Of a stretch of 64,000 nucleotides of DNA, positions 1 through 12,127 are shown piece by piece. Numbering within the stretch: position 1 is the first letter of the stretch; each line of letters starts with the position of its first letter. The DNA lies in assembly GCA_032173965.1 (NCBI GenBank), contig CM063285.1:25331660-25395659 (forward strand). The letters are read 5' to 3'. The DNA is from Sitta carolinensis (lineage: Eukaryota; Chordata; Aves; Passeriformes; Sittidae). A model generated the notes under the pieces. It was not told the DNA's origin. It did not search any database and was given only the letters and a program-made list of their open reading frames with translations. Both the position numbers and the translations under genes were made by a program.

Positions 1-831
1 TGTGGGAAATACAGATTAGCAAGACACCTTTTCTTTTTTTTTGGAGTGGCACATTTTGGGTGGTATTCAAGCTAAGATTCCATTACAAATTCTAATTGCA
101 ATCTCTTAATACAACATAATTAGGCGATCTTCCTAATCTGGAAAACTAAATCACATAAATGGATTACAGATCAGTTTTCAGATGACCAAAAGAAAAAAAA
201 GGTTCCCACAAAGACAGTAAAAGCTGTCAGATGGTTAAAACACAGCAAACCAAACCACATTGCCTGAATTATCACCTTTACTCTAACAGAAGTAAATTGA
301 ATATTGGTTTAGATATGTTTTAAATATCAGTTTTCTCTAAGCCTTCTTTGCACTTATTAAAATGCACACCCTACACTGTAGAAATTTTAGCAAATAAAAG
401 TATCACAAAATATTTTTTCCACTAATCCTTGTATAAATATAATAGTTGTAAAGCCAGCGTTTACTCTGGTATTAGATTCTCAAGAATTTTACTAGTCTGT
501 CTCTCAGACTATGGTCCAAATAACAGAAAAATCTGTGCTGAATAAAATCAGGACTCTTTTAATGTTGTCATGCTCATAACAGTTATTCTACTATTATTTC
601 ACCATTAAGAATTCAAGTGTGCATCATAATGAACACTCTTTTCTGAATTGTGTAATGCTTTATAACCATGAAGATTGCTTATGTTTCTAAATCTATCTGC
701 TAACAATGTAGAACATAAGAATGCATATCTATTCCAAAACCCATGTTCTTACTACTTCAAAAGCATCTTGTATACTTATCGCATAAAACCTAAAAGAAGC
801 AATCTCAGAAGTTCAGGTGTGAATTGACCAC

Positions 832-849
832 ATAATTATGCATAATTAT
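832..849. promoter_or_regulatory. 18-bp perfect AT palindrome, POU/homeodomain-like
   Basis: ATAATTATGCATAATTAT reads the same on both strands. Its centre, ATGCAT flanked by TAAT/ATTA, resembles composite POU and homeodomain sites. A second ATGCATAATT follows at 865-874. Function is inference; in AT-rich DNA such strings also arise by chance. Confidence 0.25.
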
Positions 850-3202
850 ATGCACATAATAAAAATGCATAATTTTTTGAGGATATGTTTATTAAAGTAC
901 TAACTTGCTATGTGCTTTTTTTAATTTTCCTGTACTAAAAAGATTTTTTTTAACATTTTGTTGTAATAATAATAAACATCAAAATATCATACCTTTGTTT
1001 TGTTTACTTTTAAATAGAAAGAGCAATTTACACATATAAAAATGTAAATATAGTTTAGCCCCATGTGAAGACACTGAAGAACTGAGTCCATCACTACAGA
1101 AGGAAAATAATCAGTGAGACAATGAGGTATTACATTTCAAAATATACAGCAACACACAGAAAAGCTATGATAAAACAGAGAAAAAGAACAGAGCATATTA
1201 ATCATTGTTTTACTCAAGGCCATATGGGGAACGTTAAAAATAAGGAAACTTGTTACAAAGGGAATGACCAGGAAACCAAAAAATTAATTACTCACTGAAG
1301 GCATAAAAACCCTGAAAGTAACGATACTGGAGGCACAGCATGCAACTGAAGATTTGAGAAAGAGTGGAAGCTAGCTTAGATACACATGGGTTTTGCAGAT
1401 TTTCCACCATGTATTTTCATGCTCCAAGCAGAGTGTAGTAACTTATAATAGTTTGCAAGATCTACCTCTTAGGAATGCAGCTGCAGCTCTTATTCACTGC
1501 ATACCTGTTTCATTATAATTTGAACTTTGGATGGAAGGATGAAATTTCATATTAGAGAAAAAACAATGGTAAATGTAAAATGAAGGTTCTCTCATGAAAG
1601 AAGGCACTATGCAAAAGGGATTATACCTTCTTCTCAAGTATCATCTCTTTTGTTTCCCACTTTTACTTGGAAGCAAGGAACCTGTGTCTTCAGAACAGAA
1701 GCTCAAATTATTCACAACCTGAATCATGCTTTCTCTCTGTCTCTGAATCAGCACAAAAATATTCATGCGCACATTTTTACAGCTGTCACTTGCTTACAGT
1801 GCTTCAGCTCATTTGAATGTATACTTACAGACAAACTGCTATGGGGGAATCATTCTGAAGACATAATGAGGAATTAGTGATCCTGAGGTATATGCTGACC
1901 CGGCTAAGCCTCCCCAGCTAGTACCCATATGTCATCCCAAGTGGCCACTGAATGACCTCATGCTCTGTCCTGCCATGGTAGCTTGCAGGTGTTACAGGAG
2001 GATGTACAGATGGTCCTGTCTGATGCTCTAACATGTATTACATGTCCTTCATGAACATTTCACACTCATTAGATCACAAATTATTGGTTTTATTGTGATG
2101 AAACAGACCATTTTTAACTCATAAATTAAATGGTGAGGAAGAGAACTATAAAAGCATGGCAGGTGGTGAGGCATGTTGAACCTCACCACGGATGTAAATT
2201 CTGTGCAGTGTTTCATGGACATATTGAAGGGGTCTGTCTGATGCTGACACGCCTCAGGGGTTCCTGGCATCAAAATTGATACAGGATTAAATCATTAATA
2301 CAACTTTCTAATCATTCTGTAAATAGCATTAGCCACTTTTATGTTTGAATCATTTTTCTTATCAAGACCCAGAAAAAACAAGTATGAAAGAACTGCAAAC
2401 AACAGGACACTGTATTTAAAAACAAAGGAAAAAACCTCCTGTTCAATGACAGAAAAAAGACACACAAAAAAACATGGATTGCTTTCATGGCCTCCATCAG
2501 CAACTTTGCAACTCACACCTGCTTCGTTGCAATGATGCCTTCTTTTTCCTGCCTGATTGAGACTCGGTTCCTATAAGGTGAAGTACATGCCAAATATCTT
2601 CTTATCTCCCAATATTTGTTTCTTCCTCAGCCTTTTAGCCATCAAACTTTAGTGGATATAAAAGGGAAGTAAAAAGATGATAAAGGAGGTATAAATTTTC
2701 TTTTATGAAGCGCAACACCGCTAGTACAAAGCTAAACTTATAAAAGAAAGGCTATAAAAAGCAAAACCAGAACAAATAAACCTACAAAAAATAAAAATCT
2801 TTATTTCCATGACAACAGAAACACATCATTACAGGCCACTAAACTTCAGAAGAACATTTTTTCTCTAATAGACAGTATATTAACTGTTTGGTTTTTCTTT
2901 TTAAGCAGAGAAGTTCTTCCTCTGGAGTCTTCCCATAAACAAACTGATAAGGGAACACAAGACAAATGGTTACTCTTGATATGTAAGAAAGAAAACCTCA
3001 TTAAATGGCACCTATAGGAAAGAAACAGAACTATTGTGTGCAATGCTGAATATATTTTCTCTCAGAAGTCCAAAAATTAGTTATAAAACTATCATAAGTT
3101 ACAAAGCTACAAAATTCTCTCACACGCATTTTATTTGGCTTTATGAAGTTCATTTACAAAACAAGTCCATACAATTTTGCTCTTCATAGACTGTTCTACG
3201 TT

Positions 3203-3205
<3 letters not shown>

Positions 3206-3250
<45 letters not shown>

Positions 3251-3258
3251 GGGGGGGG
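3206..3258. repeat. (TA)n microsatellite followed by a G8 run
   Basis: About 19 uninterrupted TA dinucleotides (3206-3244) are followed by GTATAT and eight G. The small frame through it (an Ile-Tyr repeat) is a by-product of the microsatellite. Probably length-polymorphic. Confidence 0.9.
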
Positions 3259-4156
3259 TGTATAAATTTTTTTCCTGTTTGTTGATTATATGTAAGCTGC
3301 CACAACCTTTTCATGGTAGCCCCCCAATATTTTACATATTTATTTAAGTACACACTTATGCTATAAAAATGGAAACAGAATCAGGCTCTCCTGACAAGCA
3401 AAATATACCAGTCTTCTGCCATTCTAACTGTATCTAAACTGTCCCTTTGCAGAGGTCCCTGTTCTGAGCAAAATTATCATTTTAGCTTTACCTGTTGAAG
3501 AACATGATCCCTTACTTTACACTGTTTAGAAAAATAAAATGAATAAATAAAATTAATTTCTTTCTAATATTATTTCCATCTTGTTATTCTCCCCAGCTTT
3601 CCCCACCTTAACAAAATTCCAGAATTTTAGTTATATGTCCATTTCATTAGCTGGACAACAACCTGGACCCAAGGTGATATATTGGAATATATTTCCAATA
3701 CCACAATTTCAGGACCCAATCCAACTTCATCATTGACAGCACCTCTTTATACTTTATCAATGTCATCCGCCAAAAAACCCAAAAGATCTTATTTCACAAC
3801 TTTCTAATTTCCTTTTCTTTAATTTTCTATTATATCAACCAGTATTTCCAGAATTCATGCCTATCTCTGCCTTGCAAGGTGACTGCTTTAAATCATTTCC
3901 CCTTTCTTGATTTTTGTCCTAATTTCAAAAATAAAATTCACTTCTTCATCCACTCTAAAATACTAATAAGGGATCATAAAATGAAGAAACTTTGAAAAAA
4001 TGCTGTCAAGGTACACTTCTATACTTGAAAAATTATGTACTCTAGGTCAGAATTTGTCATCATGCTCCATTTGAATAGTTGATCAACAACGACTATATGA
4101 CAATTTTCAGAAACAAAGCATCTTATTTCTACATCTTTATACTATATTGCTGTTAC

Positions 4157-4487
4157 TGTGATGCAGATAGAAACACACAGCAACACACACAAGAGGTGTT
4201 CAGGCAGAGAAGAAGAAAGGAAGTCTCCAGTTTATTGTTGACCTCGTATATATAAGTTTCTGGACAGTGATCAGAGATTGGACAGAGAAGTTCCCACCTC
4301 TCCATCTCCACTGGTCACTTGAGAAGTCCATCAGGTGATATCTTTTACAAAGGAATGCAAACATGTTCTTGTTTATCTTACAATTCATGAGAACTGACTC
4401 TACTATGCTGAAACAAATCAGAAGGCTTATTTTCAGGGACAACATATTGCCATGTAATATTAAAAAATCTCTGGTCAAGCCCTAACA
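4157..4487 (-). mobile_element. ERVK-like (betaretroviral) solo LTR, approximate ends
   Basis: On the - strand the segment begins TGTTAGGGCTTGACC and ends CATCACA, so it has TG...CA ends at about 330 bp, a usual size for avian ERVK-type LTRs. Near its 3' end it carries a TATA-like TATATATA (+ strand about 4247-4254) and, a few bases on, a polyadenylation signal AATAAA (+ strand TTTATT at 4231-4236) followed by CTGGAGACTTCC. This closely spaced TATA and poly(A) order is typical of betaretroviral LTRs. No internal gag/pol/env sequence flanks it, so it is a solo LTR. I could not find a clean target duplication, so the ends may be off by several bases or the copy is old. The 92-codon - frame across it is U3 sequence, not a gene. 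Confidence 0.55.
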
Positions 4488-6171
4488 AAGCATCCGAGTC
4501 ATTAGCTGAATATTTTTTAGCTGACTACTTTTTCTATCTAATTAGAAAAAAGTCATACCTCATCTTTCCAAATGGCCTCTGAACGGTGAGGATAAGCAAT
4601 GCTATGGCAGAATAGACTGGAATAGCTTCCTAACTAAATTATAATTAAAAGACTCAGACGGAGTTAAAGGAAAGAATGTTTGAAACTGATTAATAAGCCA
4701 AAATTATTTTGGAACATAATGAAAATACAGCATGTTCAAATTCACATATCATTCCATAAAGACAACCAGAAGATACAGGGTTGCTGAGGAACTGCATTCT
4801 CAACCTGAAAACTTGAGCATCTAATAGCACTTCAGCTAGAATTTACTGTATGAAAAATAATTACTATAACTAATCCAACACAGATATATACATAAGTCTA
4901 TTATAACTGCTTCAATGTCTGGATAAACGTTGCAAAACCCTATTTAGATATTTTAAAATCTGATTATTTCACTATTTTTAGATTTCAAAAGCATTCTTTT
5001 ATATTACATATACACGTTTTATTCTTTTATACATATGCAACCAACTTAGTTGCAAACCAAGACTAAAGAAACTACAGACCTCTTTCTTTATTATCTCTTA
5101 CTTAAAGTGCTTTTGTGACTGAGTTATGGGAGTTTCTTCAGGGCATTTTTTCTGCTACACATTTGTATGGACAGTCCAATATCTACTTCTTTCTTTTTTC
5201 TCTCTAAAACACAGTCACAATTTTGTTGACTGACTAGCACAGCGCCTGCAGCTATCTTTACTGAAAAATTGTCAAAACAAGCTATCTGGTGACTCTGAAA
5301 AACCTCTTCGTAATGCAGTATTTTGTGAAACACTCATAGCAATACAATTTTAGTAGCAAACTTCTTTGCTAGCTGTCCAGCTTGCCCTGGCTCTTGGGCA
5401 AAGCAGACCTCTTCCTACATGCTCAATGTCCAGAGTTGTGCTGTTTCTGAGAAACTGCTAATTTTCTATAATGCCCTGTTGGGCCCAATGACATCCCATT
5501 TTGGAAGTCTCTGACCTATTTAGGACACCATCATGAATTGTGATGGATGCATGCACTTCATTTTTGTGCTCAACATTTGGTAGCTGTAAGCTATATTTTT
5601 GTGAGTACGGCTGAGCTGCTGAGGAAGGGCTATTTGCCTTTTTCGGGCTACTGCTAGTGAGGACAAATGCAAGTTTTGGGGGAGAAAAAAGATTGTTTTG
5701 AAGAGTAATTCCTCGTCTTCATTTGGAAAAAGCTTACAGAAGGCAGCAAGGAAAACAAACAAAGAGCAGACCTAGGGAAGGAACACACCATAAACCACAC
5801 AAACTTTTCCCAAGGAACCTACCAACAACTGCATTGATTGCTACAACAAGAATGCTGATGAAAGATCTTGGATTAAAAAGTGAAGAGGAAAAAAGGATTA
5901 CTTACCTTAACATTTAACATACAAGAGATCTGAATTTCTATTTCAAAAGCAACCATACTTCAGTTTCAGTTTTTTACTTCAAAATTATATATTTAACTTC
6001 ATAAAATGTCCATACTTCAAGAAGTGGTACTCTGGTGGAATCCTGTCAAATGAACAAAACGGAAATACACAATGCAAAGATGTCCCAGTCTCCCACACTC
6101 AAGTAAAGCCTGAATTCACACGTTTTCCTCTGCAACACATGGAGAAGGGGATAGGGCTGTTGGGAGAAAAT

Positions 6172-6250
6172 GCCAAAACCAAAACCCAAAAAACCAAAAA
6201 CCCTCAAACAAAACAAACAACAACAAAACAAGCAAATAAAACCAAAGAAA
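6172..6250. repeat. A/C-rich low-complexity tract
   Basis: Irregular runs of AAAACC, AAACAA and CAAAA occupy about 80 bp. It gives Lys/Thr/Gln-rich frames on + and Cys/Phe/Leu-rich frames on - that have no coding value. Confidence 0.8.
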
Positions 6251-7622
6251 GAAAAAAGCCCACAAAAACTGTAGAATATTTTCAAGACAAATATTTCTGT
6301 TTTATTTTCTTATTAAGTATAAAAAAAAACAAAATTCAAACATTTTCTACAAACTTATTTTAATTCTTAAATGATAATCATTTATCATATTTGGGATCAA
6401 TTTTCTACTAATAGCATAATACTACATATTTTTTCTACCCATTACAAAACAAAAAGCAATAGCAAATCCTGCAGCTTTAAGAATTCCAAAAGGGTCAAGG
6501 CCAAGACATTTGTTTAACTAAAACAGGACAGCAACTTGATGTCCTCCCACAAATTTTTCTTAAAAGATTATATGAAAAGAAATAGAAGATTACACTAGAA
6601 AACATAGGTTTAACTTGAGACCAAAAAAAAAAAAGACAGATGAAGTTTTGGTTCCATCAGCAGATTATTCCCCCATTTGGTCATTTTCTGAAAGGACTTC
6701 CAGGGTGGATGATTATCTCTCCCAGTCCTGTCATTTCTCTGCTATCTATTTCTTTCCAGTGATATATTCCACTATAATTGTCATATTTTCTGTTATACTT
6801 CCACCATGGAGGAAAAGATGTCACTAAAAGTGGTGTAACAGCTTGAAAATCCACAGAGAGAGAACTGTTGAAGCTTTGTCGATTGTTACTTTAAGAATCA
6901 CAACCCTCAAGAAGTGTGCTGGGGAGCACTGCTGTGAGAAATGAATAAACATCCTTTCACTCCTTCTGTCTGACATCAAGCAGAAATGAGAAAGGGAAGT
7001 CGGCAGAGGTCACAAACAAATGTGAAGAGCTCTGTAGAAACATCTTTGGATTCTAATCTGGACTGGCAGCTATCCTGTTCTTTATTAGTGTTATGTATAA
7101 TAGACACATATTTCCTGCTTCAAAGGCAGAATAACACTCTGTTTGAATATTTTAAACAAAAAATTAGGAGGCCTCATTCCAGCTTTCTGAACCAAAGTAA
7201 CAAGAATCAACAATCTACTTGGGCAAGTAGTAGACCAAGACAAGATACCAAAAAAAACCAGCAAAAATTCCCCAAAGTAAATTGAATTATTTATGCAATT
7301 CTAAGAGAATTAGCACATCTATTATATGTATGACCTTAGGGAAATTATTAATATTAATATCAATGCATACATTTATCCAGTTGAGACACTGTAATATGTG
7401 GATTACAAAGAAAAGTAAGGCAACCTTCCACCAAATGGAGAAATTGTTTGCTATAGATTTTCCATTGGCTTGGATATTTAATATAACTGTAATTGATAAA
7501 ATCATATATTTACTTTCACAATATCAATCAGAAGTGTATTAATCTATTTCTAAAGCTGATTTTTCCATGCCTTTTCAGTTGTAAAATTGCACAGATATTA
7601 ATTCTTTTATTCATCTTCTTCC

Positions 7623-7664
7623 CCAGTTAAGCATACATGTATCCTTCACCAGTTAAGCATACAT
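7623..7664. repeat. Short direct repeat, 16 bp, period 26
   Basis: CCAGTTAAGCATACAT occurs at 7623-7638 and again at 7649-7664 with a different 10-bp spacer after the first copy. It looks like a small replication-slippage duplication. Confidence 0.8.
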
Positions 7665-9693
7665 CAAGGTTAATTTCTGCAACAGAAATTTAAACACCTC
7701 TTATTAACTGGTATATTTTTACTCTATTAGCTCTTGGAGAAGAACACTGCCACTAATCCAGTAAGAGGTAAGATTTCTGAAACAGCATCTATGTAATGCT
7801 GCAGAGCCCTTAAAATAGATAGAAAAGCACTGTGTCCTCTTGGGTGTCAGACAAGTTCAGTCTCCAGGCCCTTTCCTACTGGAGCTGTGGAAAGAAACGG
7901 CAAAAATGGTCCTCCTGGAGAAAGAAGAAAGGCATCAGTTCAAGAATAACATTTCTGGGACTTCCAAACTCTCTTTTGGTAGCGTCCTATGGTTGTATAA
8001 ACCTTGTGCAAAGGGAAGAGAAATGATGGGTAACAGAATGAACAACAATTTACGTTAAAGGAATATGGTCAAAACATTTAGAATTCCCATGAAGTCTCTT
8101 TACAAAGGCTACTGAATATTTGCAGAACAATGCACCTTAACACAGTCCTGTTCCTGCAAACACTGCTGCTACTGCAGACCAAGCTATTAAAAGCCAAAAC
8201 ACCAATGGCTGTGCTGCAGAGGCTCACACACTGTACAGCTTATGCCTTAGAGTCCTACAGGTTTTACCTCTTCTAATTTCAAATTTTCAACCAGGCATCC
8301 AGAGCAGTCCGAATCAACATAGTAACCAAAGGTGAAGTCTTGGCTCTGACAAAATCCTGAGACAGGATTCCAGTATACTAGTCATGTCAATTTTTTTCAA
8401 CTCATACCAGTTCTACAGCATGTATGCACAGACCTTAACTTTCTAAGCATCAGAAAAACATCAGGTTTTCCTGCTGTGTAATCAATCCCACTTATGCATA
8501 CCTGTCCATAGAGGTGGCATCATTGCAAGGTCAGAGAACCACCACATCAGCCACTAAGTAGTTGTCCCAGCACAAGACTACATTCACATTAAAGCTCTGC
8601 CTGGTAAATATTGGCCTGAAAAACATTTTCACTTTTCAGCAGTATGTTATATTGATGAGACTAAACAGCTTTCTAGTGTCAAGCTTTTGTTTATTATATC
8701 ATTCTTCAGAATGTGACCATCTTAGAACTTTTATTTTAGGCTAAATGATGCACTGCATTCTTTGGGTGTTTCATTATAACCAATGATTTCATATTTTGTT
8801 CCAGATCTCTGAAAAAAAGCCTTAAACTTTATACTCGATGTCCTCAGAGTACCACTTAAAATACACCATATAGGTGCCTACATACCCTTTAAAATGAATT
8901 TGGGAGCCATTGACCAACTTCTACTCTATGCTGTATCATTTTAAAATTGTATCACATTTTTAAGGACACTGATTTCCATCATCCCCTGTCTGCTTTTAAA
9001 TACATCGTTGTATTAATTTTGTCAAGCAAGTTCTACTTTCCTTTAAGCCCCTTGACTGCATTAATTATTTTTTGTTCTTTCAGCTGCTGATTAACAAAGT
9101 CTCACAACAAATATTTAATCTCTTGACTGAGTTCAGAATCATACTGATAAGAATAGAAATACTCATTTCTTTCACCCCATTCTTTTCCAATACTAGAATT
9201 CTTATGCCTATTTTCAGAAACCACAACTTCTGTTTTTCAAGTTTTTTTAAAAAAAAACTTACCAAAGTTGGTTCCCAAAACTAACAGGTTTTTGCAGACT
9301 GTTCTTATATCTTTTCAGGATAAGACAGAAGTGACAAAAGGCACATAAATAGAATGTGTGTTTTGACATTTAGGAGGGTATCTAAGTATTGCTTCTTCCA
9401 AACATGGAGAATGAGACTAGAATCATAGAATGACTCCATAAAAGCTGAAAATTATTAATAGAGTTTGAATATAGCGCATCATTTGCTGAGCCCACTCAAA
9501 CTTCAACTAAAAGACACAATTTTGATAGCATATGAAACAGAATGAAGGCAAAGTATTGGACTTTCAGAGATATCTGGCTACATTAAAATATACCATAATC
9601 TGTGACACCTGTTGCCAACCAGTATTTACAAACTTTTAAGATCTACTCCAGCATTTGGAAGTTGTGTGTATTTAATGTCCAGTTGACAGTGAA

Positions 9694-10216
9694 ATTCACA
9701 GAATCACAGAATGGGTATTGCTGGAAGGGACCACAGTAGGATATCTGGTCCTTCCTCCCTGCTCAAGCAGGGTCATCCCAGAGCACATGGCATGGGATTG
9801 TGTCCAGACAGTTCTGGAATATCTCCAGTGAGGGAGACTCCACAACCTCTCTGAGCAATCTATTCCAGTGCTCAGACAACTGCACAATAAAGAAGTTCTT
9901 CCTCATGTTCAGGTGGAACTTCTGTGCATCAGTTTCTGCCCACTGCCTCTTGTCGCATTGCTTGAACAGAGCCAGGCTCCATCCTCTTGGCACCCTCCCA
10001 GCAGACACTGACAGACTTTGGTGAGGTCGCCTCTCAGTTGTCCCTTCCCAAGGCTGAACAGGCCCAGATCCCTCAGTTGTCCTCATAGGAGAAACTCTCC
10101 AGTTCCTTAATCATCTTTGCACCCTTCACTGGACTTGCTCCAGGATTCCCATGTCTTTTGTACTGAGAAACCCAGAATTGGACAAAGAACTCCAGATTCA
10201 GCCTCACCAGGGCTGC
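9694..10216 (-). mobile_element. CR1: CR1 LINE 3' fragment
   Basis: A 5'-truncated CR1 non-LTR retrotransposon on the - strand. Its 3' terminus is at the left, where the + strand shows the complement of the CR1 tail repeat (ATTCACAGAATCACAGAATGG). The body contains family-typical 3'UTR phrases (complements of the stretches around 'cactggacttgctccagg' and 'aaggctgaacaggccc'). Only about 0.5 kb of the roughly 4.5-kb element is present, which is normal for CR1. The frames within it (up to 107 codons on -) are CR1 3'UTR and not genes. Confidence 0.92.
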
Positions 10217-10902
10217 AATTATCCTGACAACTTGAGTTCAACACATAGAAACCAGCCTTGGAGTATCAAGGTAAAAAGCACATCTGTATTTTCAAGTGTA
10301 TGGCCAGGTCAACTGTTTCAACCATTCAATTAATACAATTTACATTATTTTACTGAGTTTAAGACACAATGGACAGAAAAATAGCTTTTTCTGTTACTAT
10401 TCTGTTACTATTCTATTGCAGTAATAATGTAATAAAAGCTGCTCTTGATAATGAAAAAAAAACCTTAAAATTGCATACACACCTATTATCTGCAATAGTA
10501 AAAACTAATTAAACAATATAGTCATTAGAAATATATTAACTTTGAGAAGTGATCTCATAAACCTGAGAGGCTTTGGGGGGTTTGGATTTAAATTTCAAAA
10601 ACACATATACACTATCTCATATTTCCCCAAATAAAATTACATACTAAACTAGAGAAACAGAAAATCCTTTCCCTGAAGGAGGTCCAACTTCATAATATGC
10701 AGCTGACTCTGCCTCCAAGAAGCGAGATTAGAAGTAATACTAACATGAAGAAAGTTCCAGTTCCATCATTGAACACTGATGCCATATATTTAACTCAGTA
10801 GTAATTCTGGTGATGAGATATGCTGAAAATTCTGAGAATTTAGATATTATGAATAGAAACACTACAGAAGTTCCATGTCTTGAAGTGTTACAGTGTTATT
10901 TT

Positions 10903-11060
10903 ATGCTAATAAATTAGCATGTTAGTGAAAGAGGCCATGTAATTAATATGCAATATTCTGCTAAGTGAGCTCTTAATTAGGCTAGCAATTTTGAAGAAAC
11001 AGGAAATAAAGGAATTAATTTAGCACTTTGTATATGATAAAAATGAAAAGCTCATGCTAT
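10903..11060. promoter_or_regulatory. Candidate conserved element, homeodomain/octamer-like motif cluster
   Basis: The segment opens with an inverted repeat, ATGCTAAT-AA-ATTAGCAT (10903-10920). Within the next 140 bp it adds TAATTAATATGCAAT, CTTAATTAGGCTAG and GGAATTAATTTAG. The density of TAAT/ATTA cores and octamer-like words is what many neural-gene enhancers show. That it is an enhancer, or conserved at all, is inference. Confidence 0.25.
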
Positions 11061-12079
11061 TCATGCACTGAATAAAAGTGAAGCCAGATGGCATAACCTG
11101 TGAAAAAAGGAGACAAGAAATTTTCATTTTCATGAAACTGTAATGTGAGCAGCATCTTGTCTACTAATTAGCAGAACCTGATGATCCCAACTTTCAGTAT
11201 ATGTAACATATGTAACATATGCACTTCAGCATATGTACAACTTTCTATAATAAATATTGATAAAGATACCATACTATTTATTTGATCTTTTTTCCCTGGA
11301 AGTTCTTATACAGCATTTGAAGAAATATGCAATATTGTTAAGTTCCTATTCAGCCAGGAATGTTAATTACAGGGAAAGTGGAAGCAAACCACAACATTTT
11401 TTCCAGTTATAATGTGGTACTGCCTAGAAATTCAGTGAAGTACACACCTGCATGTCATGCACTGCTAAAAGAAAAAATCAGAGACACGGACCATGTCCCA
11501 AAGTACTTTTATTTCAAGCATTAAAATGAATCCCCTATCACAAAAAGGAGCAAAACAGCAATGCATTAACATATCTCCTGCAACAGTCACGAAAATAAAA
11601 ATCTAAGCAGGGGTGCAACCGAATGGTAAGAAAGGAAGATTAGAAATGTCTGGAGATTAGTAACAGAGGTTTGATATTCATAACTTTACTATGATGCTCA
11701 GTCACTTGGTGATCTCAGACTCAAGACAAGTTTGGTGCTAAAACACAAAACTCAGTGCAAGACCAAACAACAGTCATTTTTGTTACTTTATTTGCATCGC
11801 TGTTTTCAAGATAAATTACTGTACTTAATCACTTCATAGCTACTACCTGTCCAAATCCTCACTTCTCACCTTCAACACTTTCTGTAAGTATGAAATAAAT
11901 TATCTGGACTTAAATGCTTGTTATGGGGTTAATTGGAGTTGTTTTATCTCAGCCTACACTCATTTGTGCTTTGGTGAGTTTGCCTATTAGAAATAACACT
12001 GAAATTACAGGCTCCAAATCCATATCTCCTTATACCTCTATTCTAAGTAAAACTACAAGATGAATTTTCTCCTCATAAA

Positions 12080-12127
12080 TTATGGCATGAATTATATGTC
12101 ATCTAAGTTATGGCATGAATTATATGT
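12080..12127. repeat. 20-bp direct repeat, period 28
   Basis: TTATGGCATGAATTATATGT is present twice without mismatch (12080-12099 and 12108-12127), separated by CATCTAAG. Local tandem duplication. Confidence 0.85.

Larger units (their letters stand above)
1..4156. other. AT-rich non-coding stretch
   Basis: I see no exon, RNA gene or datable transposon here. The open frames are under 80 codons, have no recognisable domain and overlap one another on both strands. The content is AT-rich single-copy DNA with a POU-like palindrome near 0.84 kb and a TA microsatellite near 3.2 kb, both listed separately. It may be intron or 5' flank of GPM6A if the synteny inference holds. Confidence 0.6.
4488..9693. 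other. Non-coding stretch with low-complexity tracts
   Basis: No exon or RNA gene is recognisable. It contains an A/C-rich low-complexity block (about 6172-6250) and a short imperfect tandem duplication (7623-7664). The longest frames, about 100 codons near 7.0-7.3 kb, show no domain and are antisense to other equally long frames, as expected by chance. Confidence 0.55.

Noticed and set aside
9696..10086. 63- and 107-codon frames near 9.7-10.1 kb
   Set aside because: Part of a CR1 3'UTR; repeat-derived.
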